NCBI RefSeq assembly: GCF_004682055.1
Contig: NZ_QUZU01000002.1
Location: 186,001 to 250,000 of the forward strand
Source: Pseudomonas kairouanensis
Lineage (GTDB): Bacteria > Pseudomonadota > Gammaproteobacteria > Pseudomonadales > Pseudomonadaceae
DNA: 64,000 bases
Direction of reading: 5' to 3'
A model generated the notes under the pieces. That model was not told where the DNA came from. It did not search any database and saw nothing but the letters and a program-made list of their open reading frames with translations. Numbering within the stretch: position 1 is the stretch's first letter; every line of letters starts with the position of its first letter. Below, piece after piece: positions 17,177 through 28,753 of this stretch. A program made the translations under genes and the position numbers.

Positions 17177-20008
17177 ATGCAAGAAAGCGTGATGCAGCGC
17201 ATGTGGAACAGCGGCTATCTTTCAGGTGGTAACGCTGCCTATGTGGAAGAGCTTTATGAGCTCTACCTGCACGACCCTAACGCTGTGCCAGAAGAATGGC
17301 GCACCAAATTTCAGACGTTGTCTTCAGACGGCAACGCTGCCACCGATGTATCGCATGCAACAATTCGCGATCAGTTCGTGCTGCTGGCAAAGAACCAGCG
17401 CCGCGCCCAACCGGTTTCCGCCGGCAGCGTGAGCAGTGAGCATGAGAAGAAGCAAGTTGAAGTACTGCGACTGATCCAGGCCTACCGGATGCGTGGCCAC
17501 CAGGCGGCCCAGCTTGACCCGCTGGGGCTCTGGAAGCGTCCTGCACCTGCTGACCTGTCGATCAATCATTACGGCTTGACCAATGCCGATCTTGATACGA
17601 CCTTCCGTGCCGGCGACCTGTTCATCGGCAAAGAGGAAGCGAGCCTACGCGAAATTCACGAAGCGTTGCAGCAGACATATTGCCGCACCATTGGCGCTGA
17701 GTTCACGCACATCACCGATTCCGAGCAACGCCACTGGTTCCAGCATCGTCTGGAAGGCGTGCGTGGTCGTCCGGTGTTGTCCGCCGATGTACGCAGCCAC
17801 CTGCTTGAGCGCGTCACCGCTGCCGAAGGCCTGGAAAAATACCTGGGTACCAAATACCCGGGCACCAAGCGTTTCGGTCTGGAAGGCGGCGAAAGCCTGA
17901 TCCCGATGCTCGACGAGCTGATCCAGCGTTCCGGTTCCTACGGCACCAAGGAAATCGTGATCGGCATGGCTCACCGTGGTCGCCTGAACGTGTTGGTCAA
18001 CACTTTCGGCAAGAACCCGCGTGAGCTGTTCGACGAGTTCGAAGGCAAGAAGAAGGTCGAGCTGGGTTCCGGTGACGTCAAGTACCACCAGGGCTTCTCG
18101 TCCAACGTGATGACCACAGGCGGTGAAGTTCACCTGGCCATGGCCTTCAACCCATCCCACCTGGAAATCGTTTCTCCAGTGGTCGAGGGTTCGGTCCGTG
18201 CTCGCCAGGATCGTCGTAACGACACCACCGGTGAAAAAGTCCTGCCGATTTCCATCCACGGTGACGCGGCATTCGCCGGTCAAGGCGTGGTCCTGGAAAC
18301 GTTCCAGATGTCGCAGACTCGCGGCTTCAAGACCGGCGGTACCGTTCACATCGTCATCAACAACCAGGTTGGCTTCACCATCAGCAACCCATTGGATGCG
18401 CGCTCCACCGAGTACGCCACCGACGTTGCCAAGATGATCCAGGCGCCGATCCTCCATGTGAATGGTGATGATCCGGAAGCCGTCCTGTTCGTGACCCAGC
18501 TCGCTATCGACTACCGCATGCAGTTCAAGCGTGACGTGGTTATCGACCTGGTTTGCTACCGCCGTCGCGGTCACAACGAAGCGGATGAGCCTAGCGGCAC
18601 CCAGCCGTTGATGTACCAGCAGATCACCAAGCAGCGCACCACCCGTGAGCTGTACGCCGAAAGCCTGACCAAGGCCGGTGTGATCGATGAAGAGCGTGTT
18701 CAGGCGAAGATCGATGAATACCGCAACGCGCTGGACAACGGTCTGCACGTAGTGAAAAGCCTGGTCAAGGAACCGAACAAAGAGCTGTTCGTCGACTGGC
18801 GTCCTTACCTGGGTCACACCTGGACCGCGCGTCACGACACCTCGTTCGACCTGAAGACCTTGCAGGAACTGTCCGCCAAGCTGCTGGAAATCCCAGAAGG
18901 CTTCGTGGTGCAGCGCCAGGTTGCGAAGATCTACGAAGACCGTCAGAAGATGCAAGCCGGCGGCCTGCCGATCAACTGGGGTTACGCCGAAACCATGGCG
19001 TACGCGACCCTGGCGTTCGAAGGTCACCCGATCCGCATGACCGGCCAGGACATCGGCCGTGGTACGTTCTCGCACCGTCACGCGGTATTGCACAACCAGA
19101 AAGACGCGGGCACCTACATCCCGTTGCAGAACCTGTACGCAGGCCAGCCACGTTTCGACCTGTACGATTCGTTCCTGTCCGAAGAAGCCGTACTGGCGTT
19201 CGAATATGGCTACTCCACCACCACGCCAAACGCGTTGGTGATCTGGGAAGCCCAGTTCGGCGACTTCGCCAACGGTGCCCAGGTGGTTATCGACCAGTTC
19301 ATCACCAGCGGCGAGCACAAGTGGGGTCGCCTGTGCGGTCTGACCATGCTGTTGCCACACGGTTATGAAGGTCAGGGGCCGGAGCACTCCTCGGCCCGTC
19401 TGGAGCGTTACCTGCAGCTGTGTGCCGAGCACAACATCCAGGTGTGCGTGCCGACTACCCCGGCCCAGATCTACCACTTGCTGCGTCGCCAGGTCATCCG
19501 CCCGCTGCGCAAGCCGCTGGTAGTGCTGACGCCAAAGTCGCTGCTGCGTCATAAATTGGCCATCTCGACCCTGGAAGATCTGGCGGATGGTTCGTTCCAG
19601 ACCGTGATCCCGGAAATCGACGCGCTGGACGCGGCCAAAGTGACTCGCCTGGTGCTGTGCAGCGGCAAGGTCTACTACGACCTGCTGGAAAAACGCCGTG
19701 CCGAAGGCCGCGAAGACATCGCCATCGTGCGTATCGAGCAGCTTTACCCGTTCCCGGAAGACGACCTGATGGAGGCCATCGCGCCTTACACCAACCTCAC
19801 CAATGTGGTGTGGTGTCAGGAAGAACCGATGAACCAGGGCGCGTGGTACAGCAGCCAGCATCACCTGCGTCGCAGCATTGGCAACCATAACAAGGCGCTG
19901 GGCCTGGAATACGCCGGTCGCGATGCTTCGGCAGCGCCTGCGTGTGGTTATGCGTCGATGCACGCCGAGCAGCAGGAAAAACTGCTGCAAGATGCTTTCA
20001 CTGTTTAA
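17177..20008 (+). CDS. sucA: 2-oxoglutarate dehydrogenase E1
   Basis: A 943-residue ThDP-dependent E1 that decarboxylates 2-oxoglutarate and passes succinyl to the E2 lipoyl arm. N-terminal E2-binding segment MQRMWNSGYLSGGNAAYVEE; ThDP region IGMAHRGRLNVLVNT, MAFNPSHLEIV and GDAAFAGQGVVLET; C-terminal transketolase-like part with TFSHRHAVLHNQ and QFGDFANGAQVVIDQF. Full length. GAGGGTGA precedes the ATG. Part of the sdh-suc operon. Confidence 0.98.
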   Translation: MQESVMQRMWNSGYLSGGNAAYVEELYELYLHDPNAVPEEWRTKFQTLSSDGNAATDVSHATIRDQFVLLAKNQRRAQPVSAGSVSSEHEKKQVEVLRLIQAYRMRGHQAAQLDPLGLWKRPAPADLSINHYGLTNADLDTTFRAGDLFIGKEEASLREIHEALQQTYCRTIGAEFTHITDSEQRHWFQHRLEGVRGRPVLSADVRSHLLERVTAAEGLEKYLGTKYPGTKRFGLEGGESLIPMLDELIQRSGSYGTKEIVIGMAHRGRLNVLVNTFGKNPRELFDEFEGKKKVELGSGDVKYHQGFSSNVMTTGGEVHLAMAFNPSHLEIVSPVVEGSVRARQDRRNDTTGEKVLPISIHGDAAFAGQGVVLETFQMSQTRGFKTGGTVHIVINNQVGFTISNPLDARSTEYATDVAKMIQAPILHVNGDDPEAVLFVTQLAIDYRMQFKRDVVIDLVCYRRRGHNEADEPSGTQPLMYQQITKQRTTRELYAESLTKAGVIDEERVQAKIDEYRNALDNGLHVVKSLVKEPNKELFVDWRPYLGHTWTARHDTSFDLKTLQELSAKLLEIPEGFVVQRQVAKIYEDRQKMQAGGLPINWGYAETMAYATLAFEGHPIRMTGQDIGRGTFSHRHAVLHNQKDAGTYIPLQNLYAGQPRFDLYDSFLSEEAVLAFEYGYSTTTPNALVIWEAQFGDFANGAQVVIDQFITSGEHKWGRLCGLTMLLPHGYEGQGPEHSSARLERYLQLCAEHNIQVCVPTTPAQIYHLLRRQVIRPLRKPLVVLTPKSLLRHKLAISTLEDLADGSFQTVIPEIDALDAAKVTRLVLCSGKVYYDLLEKRRAEGREDIAIVRIEQLYPFPEDDLMEAIAPYTNLTNVVWCQEEPMNQGAWYSSQHHLRRSIGNHNKALGLEYAGRDASAAPACGYASMHAEQQEKLLQDAFTV

Positions 20009-20052
20009 CGCCTTCGCGCTGACTGAAACCGAATTTTAAGGACCCACAGATA

Positions 20053-21273
20053 ATGGCTATCGAAATCAAAGCCCCGTCATTCCCGGAATCGGTTGCCGAT
20101 GGCACCGTTGCCACCTGGCACAAGAAACCAGGTGAGGCCGTCAAGCGTGACGACCTGATCGTCGACATCGAGACCGACAAAGTCGTTCTGGAAGTGTTGG
20201 CCGAAGCTGACGGCGTGCTGGGCGCAATCGTTGCCGAAGAGGGCGCTACCGTTCTGTCGAACCAGGTGCTGGGCTCGATCGAAGAGGGCAGCGCTGCTGC
20301 CGCTGCTCCTGCTGCCGCTGCACCGGCTGCTTCGGCTCCTGCCGCCGCCCCGGCTGCTGGCGCTGAAGATCCAATCGCTGCTCCAGCTGCGCGTCAACTG
20401 GCTGAAGAAAACGGCATCAACCTGGCTTCCATCAAAGGCACCGGCAAAGATGGCCGCGTGACCAAGGAAGACGTGGTTGCCGCTGTAGAAGCCAAGAAAA
20501 ACGCTCCAGCTGCCGCACCTGCCAAGGCTGCAGCCCCGGCTGCCGCTGCCCCGGTATTCGCCGCTGGCGACCGTACCGAGAAGCGCGTACCGATGACCCG
20601 CGTACGTGCCACCGTGGCCAAGCGTCTGGTTGAAGCGCAGTCGAACATGGCCATGCTGACCACGTTCAACGAAGTCGACATGACCGAAGTCATGGCGCTG
20701 CGTTCGAAGTACAAGGATCTGTTCGAGAAGAGCCATAACGGCGTGCGCTTGGGCTTCATGTCGTTCTTCGTGAAAGCGGCCACCGAGGCGCTGAAGCGCT
20801 TCCCGGCAGTCAACGCTTCCATCGACGGCGGCGACATCGTTTACCATGGCTACGCAGACGTCGGCGTTGCCGTGTCCAGCGACCGTGGCCTGGTGGTTCC
20901 GGTTCTGCGTAACGCCGAGCTGATGAGCCTGGCTGAAATCGAAGGCGGCATCGCCGGCTTCGGCAAGAAAGCCCGTGACGGCAAGCTGACCATCGACGAG
21001 ATGACCGGCGGTACCTTCACGATCACCAACGGTGGTACCTTCGGTTCGATGATGTCGACGCCGATCGTCAACCCGCCGCAAGCTGCGATCCTGGGCATGC
21101 ACAACATCATCCAGCGTCCGATGGCCATCAACGGCCAAGTCGTGATCCGCCCGATGATGTACCTGGCACTGTCCTACGATCACCGCCTGATCGATGGTAA
21201 AGAAGCCGTGACTTTCCTGGTGACCATCAAGAACCTGCTGGAAGACCCGGCTCGTCTGCTGCTGGACATCTAA
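20053..21273 (+). CDS. sucB: Dihydrolipoamide succinyltransferase E2
   Basis: A 406-residue E2 with one lipoyl domain (residues 1-77; lipoyl-lysine Lys43 in ETDKVVLEV), an Ala/Pro-rich linker, a peripheral-subunit-binding domain ([20 protein letters not shown]), a second Ala/Pro linker and the catalytic domain ending [12 protein letters not shown] with His377 and Asp381. AAGGA lies about 12 nt before the ATG. Confidence 0.98.
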   Translation: MAIEIKAPSFPESVADGTVATWHKKPGEAVKRDDLIVDIETDKVVLEVLAEADGVLGAIVAEEGATVLSNQVLGSIEEGSAAAAAPAAAAPAASAPAAAPAAGAEDPIAAPAARQLAEENGINLASIKGTGKDGRVTKEDVVAAVEAKKNAPAAAPAKAAAPAAAAPVFAAGDRTEKRVPMTRVRATVAKRLVEAQSNMAMLTTFNEVDMTEVMALRSKYKDLFEKSHNGVRLGFMSFFVKAATEALKRFPAVNASIDGGDIVYHGYADVGVAVSSDRGLVVPVLRNAELMSLAEIEGGIAGFGKKARDGKLTIDEMTGGTFTITNGGTFGSMMSTPIVNPPQAAILGMHNIIQRPMAINGQVVIRPMMYLALSYDHRLIDGKEAVTFLVTIKNLLEDPARLLLDI

Positions 21274-21284
21274 AAGACGCAGCA

Positions 21285-21336
21285 ACACGTTGCGAGCTAC
21301 AGGCTGTAGGAAAAAGCAGCCTGGTTTGCAACGTGT
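21285..21336 (+). ncRNA. Nested hairpin between sucB and lpd
   Basis: Outer stem ACACGTTGC (21285-21293) / GCAACGTGT (21328-21336) encloses the inner stem CAGGCTG (21300-21306) / CAGCCTG (21317-21323). No T-run follows, so it is more likely an mRNA-stability or processing element than a terminator. Confidence 0.6.
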
Positions 21337-21343
21337 CGCTTGA

Positions 21344-22810
<1,467 letters not shown>

Positions 22811-23014
22811 GCGAGATAATAAGAAACCACGGCGGAGTTGCCCGTCGTGAGCCTTGCGAGCAAGACTCACCGCGGAATATCCGCTGGACGCAGTCTTGCG
22901 CAGCTTTACGGGCCCTGAGCCCCGCAGGTTGCGCAAGCAGCAGTCACAGGTGGCGCGGCACTCATAATGAGCGCAGCGCCGAATGCGCAGTACCTAACGA
23001 AGACGGTAAAAAGC
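22811..23014 (+). ncRNA. GC-rich sucC leader, candidate sucC RNA motif
   Basis: 204 nt between lpd and sucC with many G/C-rich complementary blocks and no credible ORF. A sucC RNA motif has been described in Pseudomonas sucC leaders. Assignment here rests on position and apparent structure only. Confidence 0.4.
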
Positions 23015-24181
23015 ATGAATCTTCACGAGTATCAGGGTAAGCAGCTGTTCGCTGAATACGGCCTGCCAGTATCCAAGGGCTACGCAGTAGACACCCCGGA
23101 AGCAGCAGCAGAAGCTTGCGACAAAATCGGTGGTACCGAGTGGGTTGTCAAAGCCCAGGTCCACGCTGGTGGTCGCGGTAAAGCGGGCGGCGTTAAGCTG
23201 GTTCGCAGCAAAGAAGACGCCAAGGCCTTCGCACAGCAGTGGCTGGGCAAGCGTCTGGTGACTTACCAGACTGATGCCAATGGCCAGCCAGTCACCAAGA
23301 TCCTGGTTGAATCGTGCACTGATATCGCTAAAGAGCTGTACCTGGGCGCTGTCGTTGACCGTTCGAGCCGCCGCATCGTGTTCATGGCTTCCACCGAAGG
23401 TGGCGTGGACATCGAGAAAATCGCTCACGAAACCCCAGAAAAAATTCTGAAAGCCACTATCGATCCACTGGTTGGCGCTCAGCCATTCCAGGGTCGCGAG
23501 CTGGCTTTCCAGCTGGGCCTGGAAGGCAAGCAAGTTGCCCAGTTCGCCAAGATCTTCGTAGGTCTGGCCAAGCTGTTCCAGGATCACGATCTGGCTCTGC
23601 TGGAAGTGAACCCGCTGGTGATCAAGGCTGATGGCGATCTGCACTGCCTGGACGCCAAGATCAACATCGACGCCAACGCCATGTACCGTCAGCCTAAGCT
23701 GAAGACTTTCCACGATCCGTCGCAAGACGATCCGCGCGAAGCGCACGCTGCCAAGTTCGAACTGAACTACGTAGCCCTGGAAGGTAACATCGGTTGCATG
23801 GTCAACGGTGCTGGCCTGGCCATGGGTACCATGGACATCGTCAACCTGCATGGCGGCAAACCAGCCAACTTCCTCGACGTAGGTGGTGGTGCTACCAAAG
23901 AACGCGTTACCGAAGCCTTCAAGATCATCCTGTCCGACTCCAACGTCGCTGCAGTACTGGTCAACATCTTCGGCGGCATCGTTCGTTGCGACATGATTGC
24001 CGAAGGCATCATCGGTGCAGTGAAAGAAGTTGGCGTTAAAATCCCGGTTGTTGTTCGCCTTGAAGGTAACAACGCTGAACTGGGCGCTAAAGTACTGGCA
24101 GAAAGCGGTTTGAACATCATCGCGGCTACCAGCCTGACCGACGCTGCTCAACAAGTTGTCAAAGCTGCGGAGGGCAAATAA
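23015..24181 (+). CDS. sucC: Succinyl-CoA ligase beta subunit
   Basis: A 388-residue ADP-forming succinyl-CoA synthetase beta chain. N-terminus [24 protein letters not shown]-grasp segments [17 protein letters not shown] and EVNPLVI; succinate/CoA loop [12 protein letters not shown]; and [16 protein letters not shown] 23015 matches the family start. It overlaps sucD by one base (TAATG). Codon use shows more T-ending GCT/GTT/GGT codons than neighbouring genes, as expected for high expression. Confidence 0.98.
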   Translation: MNLHEYQGKQLFAEYGLPVSKGYAVDTPEAAAEACDKIGGTEWVVKAQVHAGGRGKAGGVKLVRSKEDAKAFAQQWLGKRLVTYQTDANGQPVTKILVESCTDIAKELYLGAVVDRSSRRIVFMASTEGGVDIEKIAHETPEKILKATIDPLVGAQPFQGRELAFQLGLEGKQVAQFAKIFVGLAKLFQDHDLALLEVNPLVIKADGDLHCLDAKINIDANAMYRQPKLKTFHDPSQDDPREAHAAKFELNYVALEGNIGCMVNGAGLAMGTMDIVNLHGGKPANFLDVGGGATKERVTEAFKIILSDSNVAAVLVNIFGGIVRCDMIAEGIIGAVKEVGVKIPVVVRLEGNNAELGAKVLAESGLNIIAATSLTDAAQQVVKAAEGK

Positions 24182-25062
24182 TGAGCGTCCTGATCAATAA
24201 AGACACCAAAGTTATCTGCCAGGGTATTACCGGTTCGCAAGGTAGTTTCCACACCCAGCAAGCCATCGAATACGGCACCAAGATGGTTGGCGGCGTAACT
24301 CCAGGCAAAGGCGGCACCGAGCACCTGGGCCTGCCAGTGTTCAACACCGTGAAAGACGCTGTAGCTGCCACTGGCGCCACCGCCAGCGTGATCTACGTTC
24401 CAGCTCCTTTCTGCAAAGACTCGATCCTGGAAGCAGCCTTCGGCGGCATCAAGCTGATCGTCTGCATCACCGAAGGCATTCCTACCCTGGACATGCTGGA
24501 CGCTAAAGTTAAGTGCGACGAGCTGGGTGTTACCCTGATCGGCCCTAACTGCCCAGGCGTGATCACCCCAGGCGAATGCAAGATCGGCATCATGCCAGGT
24601 CACATTCACTTGCCAGGCAAAGTCGGTATCGTTTCCCGTTCCGGCACCCTGACCTACGAAGCTGTTAAGCAGACTACTGACGCCGGTTTCGGTCAGTCGA
24701 CTTGCGTCGGCATCGGCGGTGACCCGATCCCAGGTTCGAACTTCATCGACATCCTGAAGCTGTTCCAGGAAGACCCGAAGACCGAAGCGATCGTGATGAT
24801 CGGTGAGATCGGCGGTTCGGCTGAAGAAGAAGCGGCTGCCTACATCAAGGCACACGTGACCAAGCCGGTTGTTTCCTACATCGCTGGTGTGACTGCCCCT
24901 GCTGGCAAGCGCATGGGCCATGCTGGCGCAATCATCTCTGGCGGCAAAGGCACTGCAGACGAGAAATTCGCTGCACTGCAAGACGCAGGCGTAAAAACCG
25001 TGCGTTCGCTGGCAGACATCGGCAAGGCCCTGGCCGAGCTGACCGGTTGGGCTGTCAAGTAA
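24181..25062 (+). CDS. sucD: Succinyl-CoA ligase alpha subunit
   Basis: A 293-residue alpha chain with the CoA-binding Rossmann domain ([20 protein letters not shown]) and the phosphohistidine loop [18 protein letters not shown]. Gives substrate-level phosphorylation in the TCA cycle with SucC. The start codon overlaps the sucC stop by one base. Last gene of the operon; a hairpin follows. Confidence 0.98.
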   Translation: MSVLINKDTKVICQGITGSQGSFHTQQAIEYGTKMVGGVTPGKGGTEHLGLPVFNTVKDAVAATGATASVIYVPAPFCKDSILEAAFGGIKLIVCITEGIPTLDMLDAKVKCDELGVTLIGPNCPGVITPGECKIGIMPGHIHLPGKVGIVSRSGTLTYEAVKQTTDAGFGQSTCVGIGGDPIPGSNFIDILKLFQEDPKTEAIVMIGEIGGSAEEEAAAYIKAHVTKPVVSYIAGVTAPAGKRMGHAGAIISGGKGTADEKFAALQDAGVKTVRSLADIGKALAELTGWAVK

Positions 25063-25092
25063 GCCTCGCGCTTAACTGACGCTTTACCAAGC

Positions 25093-25118
25093 AAAGGCCA
25101 CCTTCGGGTGGCCTTTGT
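25093..25118 (+). terminator. Terminator of the sdh-suc operon
   Basis: Stem AAAGGCCACC / GGTGGCCTTT with a TTCG tetraloop at 25093-25116. The T-run is short. Confidence 0.8.
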
Positions 25119-25143
25119 GCATTTCGGATCTGGTGAAGATCAA

Positions 25144-25238
25144 AATGTGGGAGCGGGCTTGCTCGCGAATGCAGTGTGTCAGCCGATGCATAAGTTGACT
25201 GAACCACCGCCTTCGCGAGCAAGCCCGCTCCCACATTT
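25144..25238. repeat. REPIN, GGAGCGGGCTTGCTCGCG type
   Basis: Inverted cores AATGTGGGAGCGGGCTTGCT and the reverse complement ending CCCGCTCCCACATT, between sucD and brnQ. Confidence 0.88.
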
Positions 25239-25481
25239 GTTGCCCGTATTGTCAAATTAGGTATGAAAACGCGACATTTGGATGTCGCTTATCGGACAGT
25301 GCGCCCCGCAACAGTGCGTTTGTCAGCCAATTTCTGTACCCTAGCCGCCTCTTTATGCGTGTGCCTCCCAAAAGGAAGCCGCGCGCTAGACCGGTCGGCC
25401 CCCATCAGGGCTGGCAGTACTTCCCTCATCCACAGGGAATCCCTCTCTAAATTCCGATTCAGTAGTGTGGTATTTCCCGAA
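25239..25481. other. Upstream region of the branched-chain carrier gene
   Basis: With the terminator and REPIN, this completes a 419-bp gene-free stretch. It contains a perfect hairpin GCGACAT-TTGG-ATGTCGC at 25271-25288. It stays open in the brnQ frame (73 codons from 25263), but the encoded residues are not membrane-like and do not match the family, so it is read as untranslated. Confidence 0.55.
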
Positions 25482-26795
25482 ATGAAAGTGTTGAAAAGCC
25501 AGGATGTCCTGGCGTTGGGCTTTATGACCTTTGCCCTGTTCGTGGGCGCCGGCAACATCATCTTCCCGCCTATCGTTGGTTTGCAGTCCGGTCCTCACGT
25601 CTGGATGGCAGCGCTGGGCTTTTTGATCACCGCAGTGGGTTTGCCGGTGGTTACCGTGATCGCCCTGGCCAAGGTCGGCGGCGGTATGGACGCCTTGAGC
25701 AGCCCGATCGGCAAGATCGCCGGTGGCCTGCTGGCGGCGGCAGCGTATCTGGCGGTAGGGCCGCTGTTCGCTACCCCGCGTACGGCGACCGTGTCTTTCG
25801 AAGTGGGCCTGGCGCCGCTGACCGGTGAAAGCCCGCTGGCGCTGTTCCTCTACAGTTCGGTGTATTTCCTGGTGGTGTTCTTCGTATCCCTGTACCCAGG
25901 GCGACTGCTGGACACCGTAGGTCGCTTTCTTGCGCCGCTGAAGATCATCGCCCTGGCCGTGCTGGGCATCGCCGCGTTCGCGCTGCCGGCCGGTGAGGTG
26001 GGCGTCGCGACCCCTGAATACGTCGCCGCACCGTTTTCCCAGGGCTTCATCAATGGTTACCTGACCATGGATACCCTGGGCGCGCTGGTGTTCGGCATCG
26101 TGATCGTCAATGCGATCCGTTCCCGTGGCGTCGACTCGCCGAAGCTGATCACCCGCTACGCGATCATCGCCGGCCTGATCGCCGGTGTGGGCCTGGCCCT
26201 GGTGTACATCAGTCTGTTCCGCCTGGGGGCGGGCAGCCATGCGGTGGCTGCTGGTGCCAGCAACGGTGCTGCGGTACTGCACGCCTACGTACAACACACC
26301 TTTGGTTCTTTGGGCAGCGGCTTCCTGGCCGTGCTGATCTCCCTGGCGTGCCTGGTCACCGCCGTAGGCCTGACCTGCGCCTGCGCCGAATACTTCAGCA
26401 AGATCCTGCCGCTGTCCTACAAGACCCTGGTAGTGATTCTGGCGCTGTTCTCGCTGTTCGTGTCCAACCTGGGCCTGACCAAGCTGATTGCCTTCTCGAT
26501 CCCGGTACTGACGGCGATCTACCCACCGTGCATCGTGCTGGTGGCTCTGAGCTTCTGCAAAGACTTCTGGCAAGAGCAGGGTCGCATCGTTGGCCCGGTG
26601 ATGCTGGTGTCGTTCATCTTTGGCAGCATCGATGCGCTCAAGGGTGCAGGCCTGGCAGATTGGATGCCTGCGCAGTTGCTGAACCTGCCGCTGAGCGAGC
26701 AGGGCTTGGCCTGGCTGGTGCCATCGGTGATGGTGCTGGTCGTGGCGGTGGTGATTGACCGTCTGCTGGGCAAGCGCAGCGAAGCGATCGCTTAA
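25482..26795 (+). CDS. brnQ: Sodium-coupled branched-chain amino acid carrier
   Basis: A 437-residue LIVCS-family transporter for leucine, isoleucine and valine (BraB/BrnQ). Twelve hydrophobic helices; signature [19 protein letters not shown] near the N-terminus, then [11 protein letters not shown] and [17 protein letters not shown]. The start [17 protein letters not shown] fits the family and gives the usual 437 residues. No good Shine-Dalgarno is visible, so the start choice rests on homology. It is a single gene with its own terminator. From memory, braB occupies the same position in P. aeruginosa. Confidence 0.93.
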   Translation: MKVLKSQDVLALGFMTFALFVGAGNIIFPPIVGLQSGPHVWMAALGFLITAVGLPVVTVIALAKVGGGMDALSSPIGKIAGGLLAAAAYLAVGPLFATPRTATVSFEVGLAPLTGESPLALFLYSSVYFLVVFFVSLYPGRLLDTVGRFLAPLKIIALAVLGIAAFALPAGEVGVATPEYVAAPFSQGFINGYLTMDTLGALVFGIVIVNAIRSRGVDSPKLITRYAIIAGLIAGVGLALVYISLFRLGAGSHAVAAGASNGAAVLHAYVQHTFGSLGSGFLAVLISLACLVTAVGLTCACAEYFSKILPLSYKTLVVILALFSLFVSNLGLTKLIAFSIPVLTAIYPPCIVLVALSFCKDFWQEQGRIVGPVMLVSFIFGSIDALKGAGLADWMPAQLLNLPLSEQGLAWLVPSVMVLVVAVVIDRLLGKRSEAIA

Positions 26796-26815
26796 GCCGG
26801 TTTCACGCTGTATCG

Positions 26816-26850
26816 AAATGCCCCGTATCAATCGATACGGGGCATTTTTT
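26816..26850 (+). terminator. Terminator of brnQ
   Basis: Stem AAATGCCCCGTATC / GATACGGGGCATTT with loop AATC (26816-26847), then T residues. Confidence 0.92.
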
Positions 26851-26891
26851 ATGCTGATGAGGCAACACCTTCTACAGTTGGAATGCTTTTA

Positions 26892-26986
26892 AATGTGGGA
26901 GGGGGCTTGCTCCCGATTACAGTGGGTCAGTCACAGCAGCCTTCAGCTGACACACCCTCATCGGGGGCAAGCCCCCTCCCACATTT
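26892..26986. repeat. REPIN, GGAGGGGGCTTGCTCCCG type
   Basis: Inverted cores AATGTGGGAGGGGGCTTGCT and ATCGGGGGCAAGCCCCCTCC, between brnQ and the DUF599 gene. Confidence 0.87.
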
Positions 26987-27026
26987 TGATCGCGTTAACC
27001 TTCACTCACTATGTACAAGGACCTAC

Positions 27027-27764
27027 ATGTCGTTCGTCGAAGCCAACCAGATCCACCTGCTCGCCGCCTTCTGGTTCGCCCTGTGCTGGGGCGGTTACAC
27101 CCGCTACGCCACCTGGAAAGCCCGCGACACCGCATGCCTGGCCAGTGTGCTGCACCTGTATCGCGAAGACTGGATGCGCCGCATGCTGCTGCGGGATAAC
27201 CGCATCGCCGACGCCAGCGTGATCGGCAACCTGGAACGCAACGCCTCGTTCTTTGCCTCCAGCACCTTGATTATCCTTGCGGGCATTCTCACCGTGCTCG
27301 GCGCGTCGGAGCGGGCGGTGTCGTTGCTGGCAGATATTCCGATGGTGCAACAGGCGTCCCAGGGTATGTCGGAAATCAAACTGCTGTGCCTGGCGCTGGT
27401 GTTTGTCTATGCGTTCTTCACGTTTAGTTGGTGCATGCGCCAGTACAACTTTGCCGCGGTGCTGGTGGGGTCGGCGCCGATGATTGGCGAGCGCCATGTG
27501 TCGGAGCAGGAGCGCAATGCCTTCGCCCTGCGGGCGGCGCGGGTGATTTCCATGGCGGCCAACCAGTTCAACTTTGGCCTGCGTTCTTATTATTTCGGCA
27601 TGACCATGCTGGCGTGGTTTGTCAGCCCATGGTTATTCATGTTGATGAGCAGTGGGGTAGTGCTGGTGCTGTATCGTCGCGAGTTTCATTCCGACGTACT
27701 GCAAGTGATGGTCTATACGCCCACCGATATGCCATTGCCCGAGCCTGTCAAAGAACCTGCTTAA
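27027..27764 (+). CDS. DUF599 membrane protein
   Basis: A 245-residue DUF599 membrane protein of unknown function. Hydrophobic segments are at the N-terminus (IHLLAAFWFALCWGGY), the middle (STLIILAGILTVLGA; LLCLALVFVYAFFTFSW) and the C-terminus (MTMLAWFVSPWLFMLMSSGVVLVLY). The conserved-looking RMLLRDNRIADASVIGNLERNASFFAS links the first two. ATG 27027 has AAGGA 7 nt upstream; the 48 upstream in-frame codons come from the REPIN and are rejected. Confidence 0.85.
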   Translation: MSFVEANQIHLLAAFWFALCWGGYTRYATWKARDTACLASVLHLYREDWMRRMLLRDNRIADASVIGNLERNASFFASSTLIILAGILTVLGASERAVSLLADIPMVQQASQGMSEIKLLCLALVFVYAFFTFSWCMRQYNFAAVLVGSAPMIGERHVSEQERNAFALRAARVISMAANQFNFGLRSYYFGMTMLAWFVSPWLFMLMSSGVVLVLYRREFHSDVLQVMVYTPTDMPLPEPVKEPA

Positions 27765-27808
27765 TCCATTCAGTGAATGAGTTATCAGACTAAAACAGCA
27801 GACAAAGT

Positions 27809-27840
27809 AAAGCCCGCTATCTAAGCGGGCTTTCTTTTTG
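27809..27840. terminator. Bidirectional terminator
   Basis: Stem AAAGCCCGC / GCGGGCTTT at 27809-27833 with T-rich flanks on both strands, between the convergent DUF599 and lipoprotein genes. Confidence 0.85.
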
Positions 27841-27866
27841 CAGTACAGCTACTTCAAGCCGCGGTC

Positions 27867-28118
27867 TTAAGAACCGGTGGCAGGTGTTGCTGGTGCTGCT
27901 TCTTTTGCGGCGGCTTCGTTCGATTCAGCCTGAGCTTTGGCAGCATCGGCGTTTTCTTTCGCAGCGTCGTTCACCTTATCCTGAGCCTTCGCCATGTCTT
28001 TCTGAGCTTGCTCAGAATGTGCAGCGGCATCTTGGGCTTTGTCTTCGGATTTCTTGTCGCAGGCGGCCAGGCCGAGGGCAGCGGCGAGCATCATGGAAAT
28101 AGCTAGAGTCTTACGCAT
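27867..28118 (-). CDS. Small Ala-rich lipoprotein
   Basis: An 83-residue predicted lipoprotein. The signal MRKTLAISMMLAAALGLAAC carries a clear lipobox (LAAC, Cys20). The mature part is rich in Ala, Lys, Asp and Glu with heptad-like spacing (AQKDMAKAQDKVNDAAKENA) and is probably a single long helix. AAGGAGAAA precedes the ATG. The role is unknown; similarity to Lpp/OprI-like helical lipoproteins is only compositional. Confidence 0.82.
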   Translation of the reverse strand: MRKTLAISMMLAAALGLAACDKKSEDKAQDAAAHSEQAQKDMAKAQDKVNDAAKENADAAKAQAESNEAAAKEAAPATPATGS

Positions 28119-28276
28119 GGGGTGTTTCTCCTTATTGAGGATATCTACTGGCCTTTCGAGCATGGCGGTTCGGCATTAGTTCCTTTTATTCTGTAGATAT
28201 ATAAACCCCTGACTTAAAGGAACTTTTTGCCGCGCCGTAGATTTTGCCGATCAACACTAATAAGAGTCTGGAACGA

Positions 28277-28753
28277 ATGACCGAAAACCCTTTATTAGAG
28301 CGCGCGACGCGTTTTGTTTCGGCCTTGCGCCATTGTCAGGTACTGGGTATCAGCGCCCATGATGCGAGCGAGCAGGGCATTACTTTGCTTATGCCCTACG
28401 CCCCGCAACTTGTGGGTGACCCCCAGACCGGTGTGATCCACGGCGGCGCCTTGACCTCCCTGATGGACACCGCCTGCGGCATGGCCACCCTGTGCGTATT
28501 ACCGCAGTTCGAGGTGTGCCCGACCCTCGACCTGCGCATCGACTACATGCACCCAGCTGAGCCGCATAAGCCGGTGTACGGTTTTGCCCAATGCTATCGG
28601 GTGACCACCGATGTGATCTTCACCCGTGGCTTTGCCTACCAGGATGACCCGCAACAGCCCATCGCCCATGTGGTGGGCACGTTCATGCGCATGGGCAAGC
28701 GCCTCAAGGGCACACAGGGGTTGGGGAGCACGATCGAAGGTGAGCCAGCATGA
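28277..28753 (+). CDS. PaaI-type hotdog thioesterase A
   Basis: A 158-residue single-hotdog acyl-CoA thioesterase (4HBT/PaaI type). Active-site signature TGVIHGGALTSLMDTACGMA, then DLRIDYMHPAEP. The start MTENPLLERATRF is chosen; the Shine-Dalgarno is weak. It overlaps the next hotdog gene by 4 bp (ATGA), so the two are coupled and may form a heteromer (inference). Substrate unknown. Confidence 0.85.
   Translation: MTENPLLERATRFVSALRHCQVLGISAHDASEQGITLLMPYAPQLVGDPQTGVIHGGALTSLMDTACGMATLCVLPQFEVCPTLDLRIDYMHPAEPHKPVYGFAQCYRVTTDVIFTRGFAYQDDPQQPIAHVVGTFMRMGKRLKGTQGLGSTIEGEPA

Noticed and set aside
17645..19990. 781-codon - strand frame opposite sucA
   Set aside because: sucA is unambiguous in this interval; the antisense frame has no Shine-Dalgarno, no motifs and His/Gln-rich mirror composition.
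25263..25481. 73-codon N-terminal extension of brnQ
   Set aside because: The extension is not hydrophobic, has no family match, and starts in a hairpin next to a REPIN; the family start MKVLKSQDV gives the standard length.
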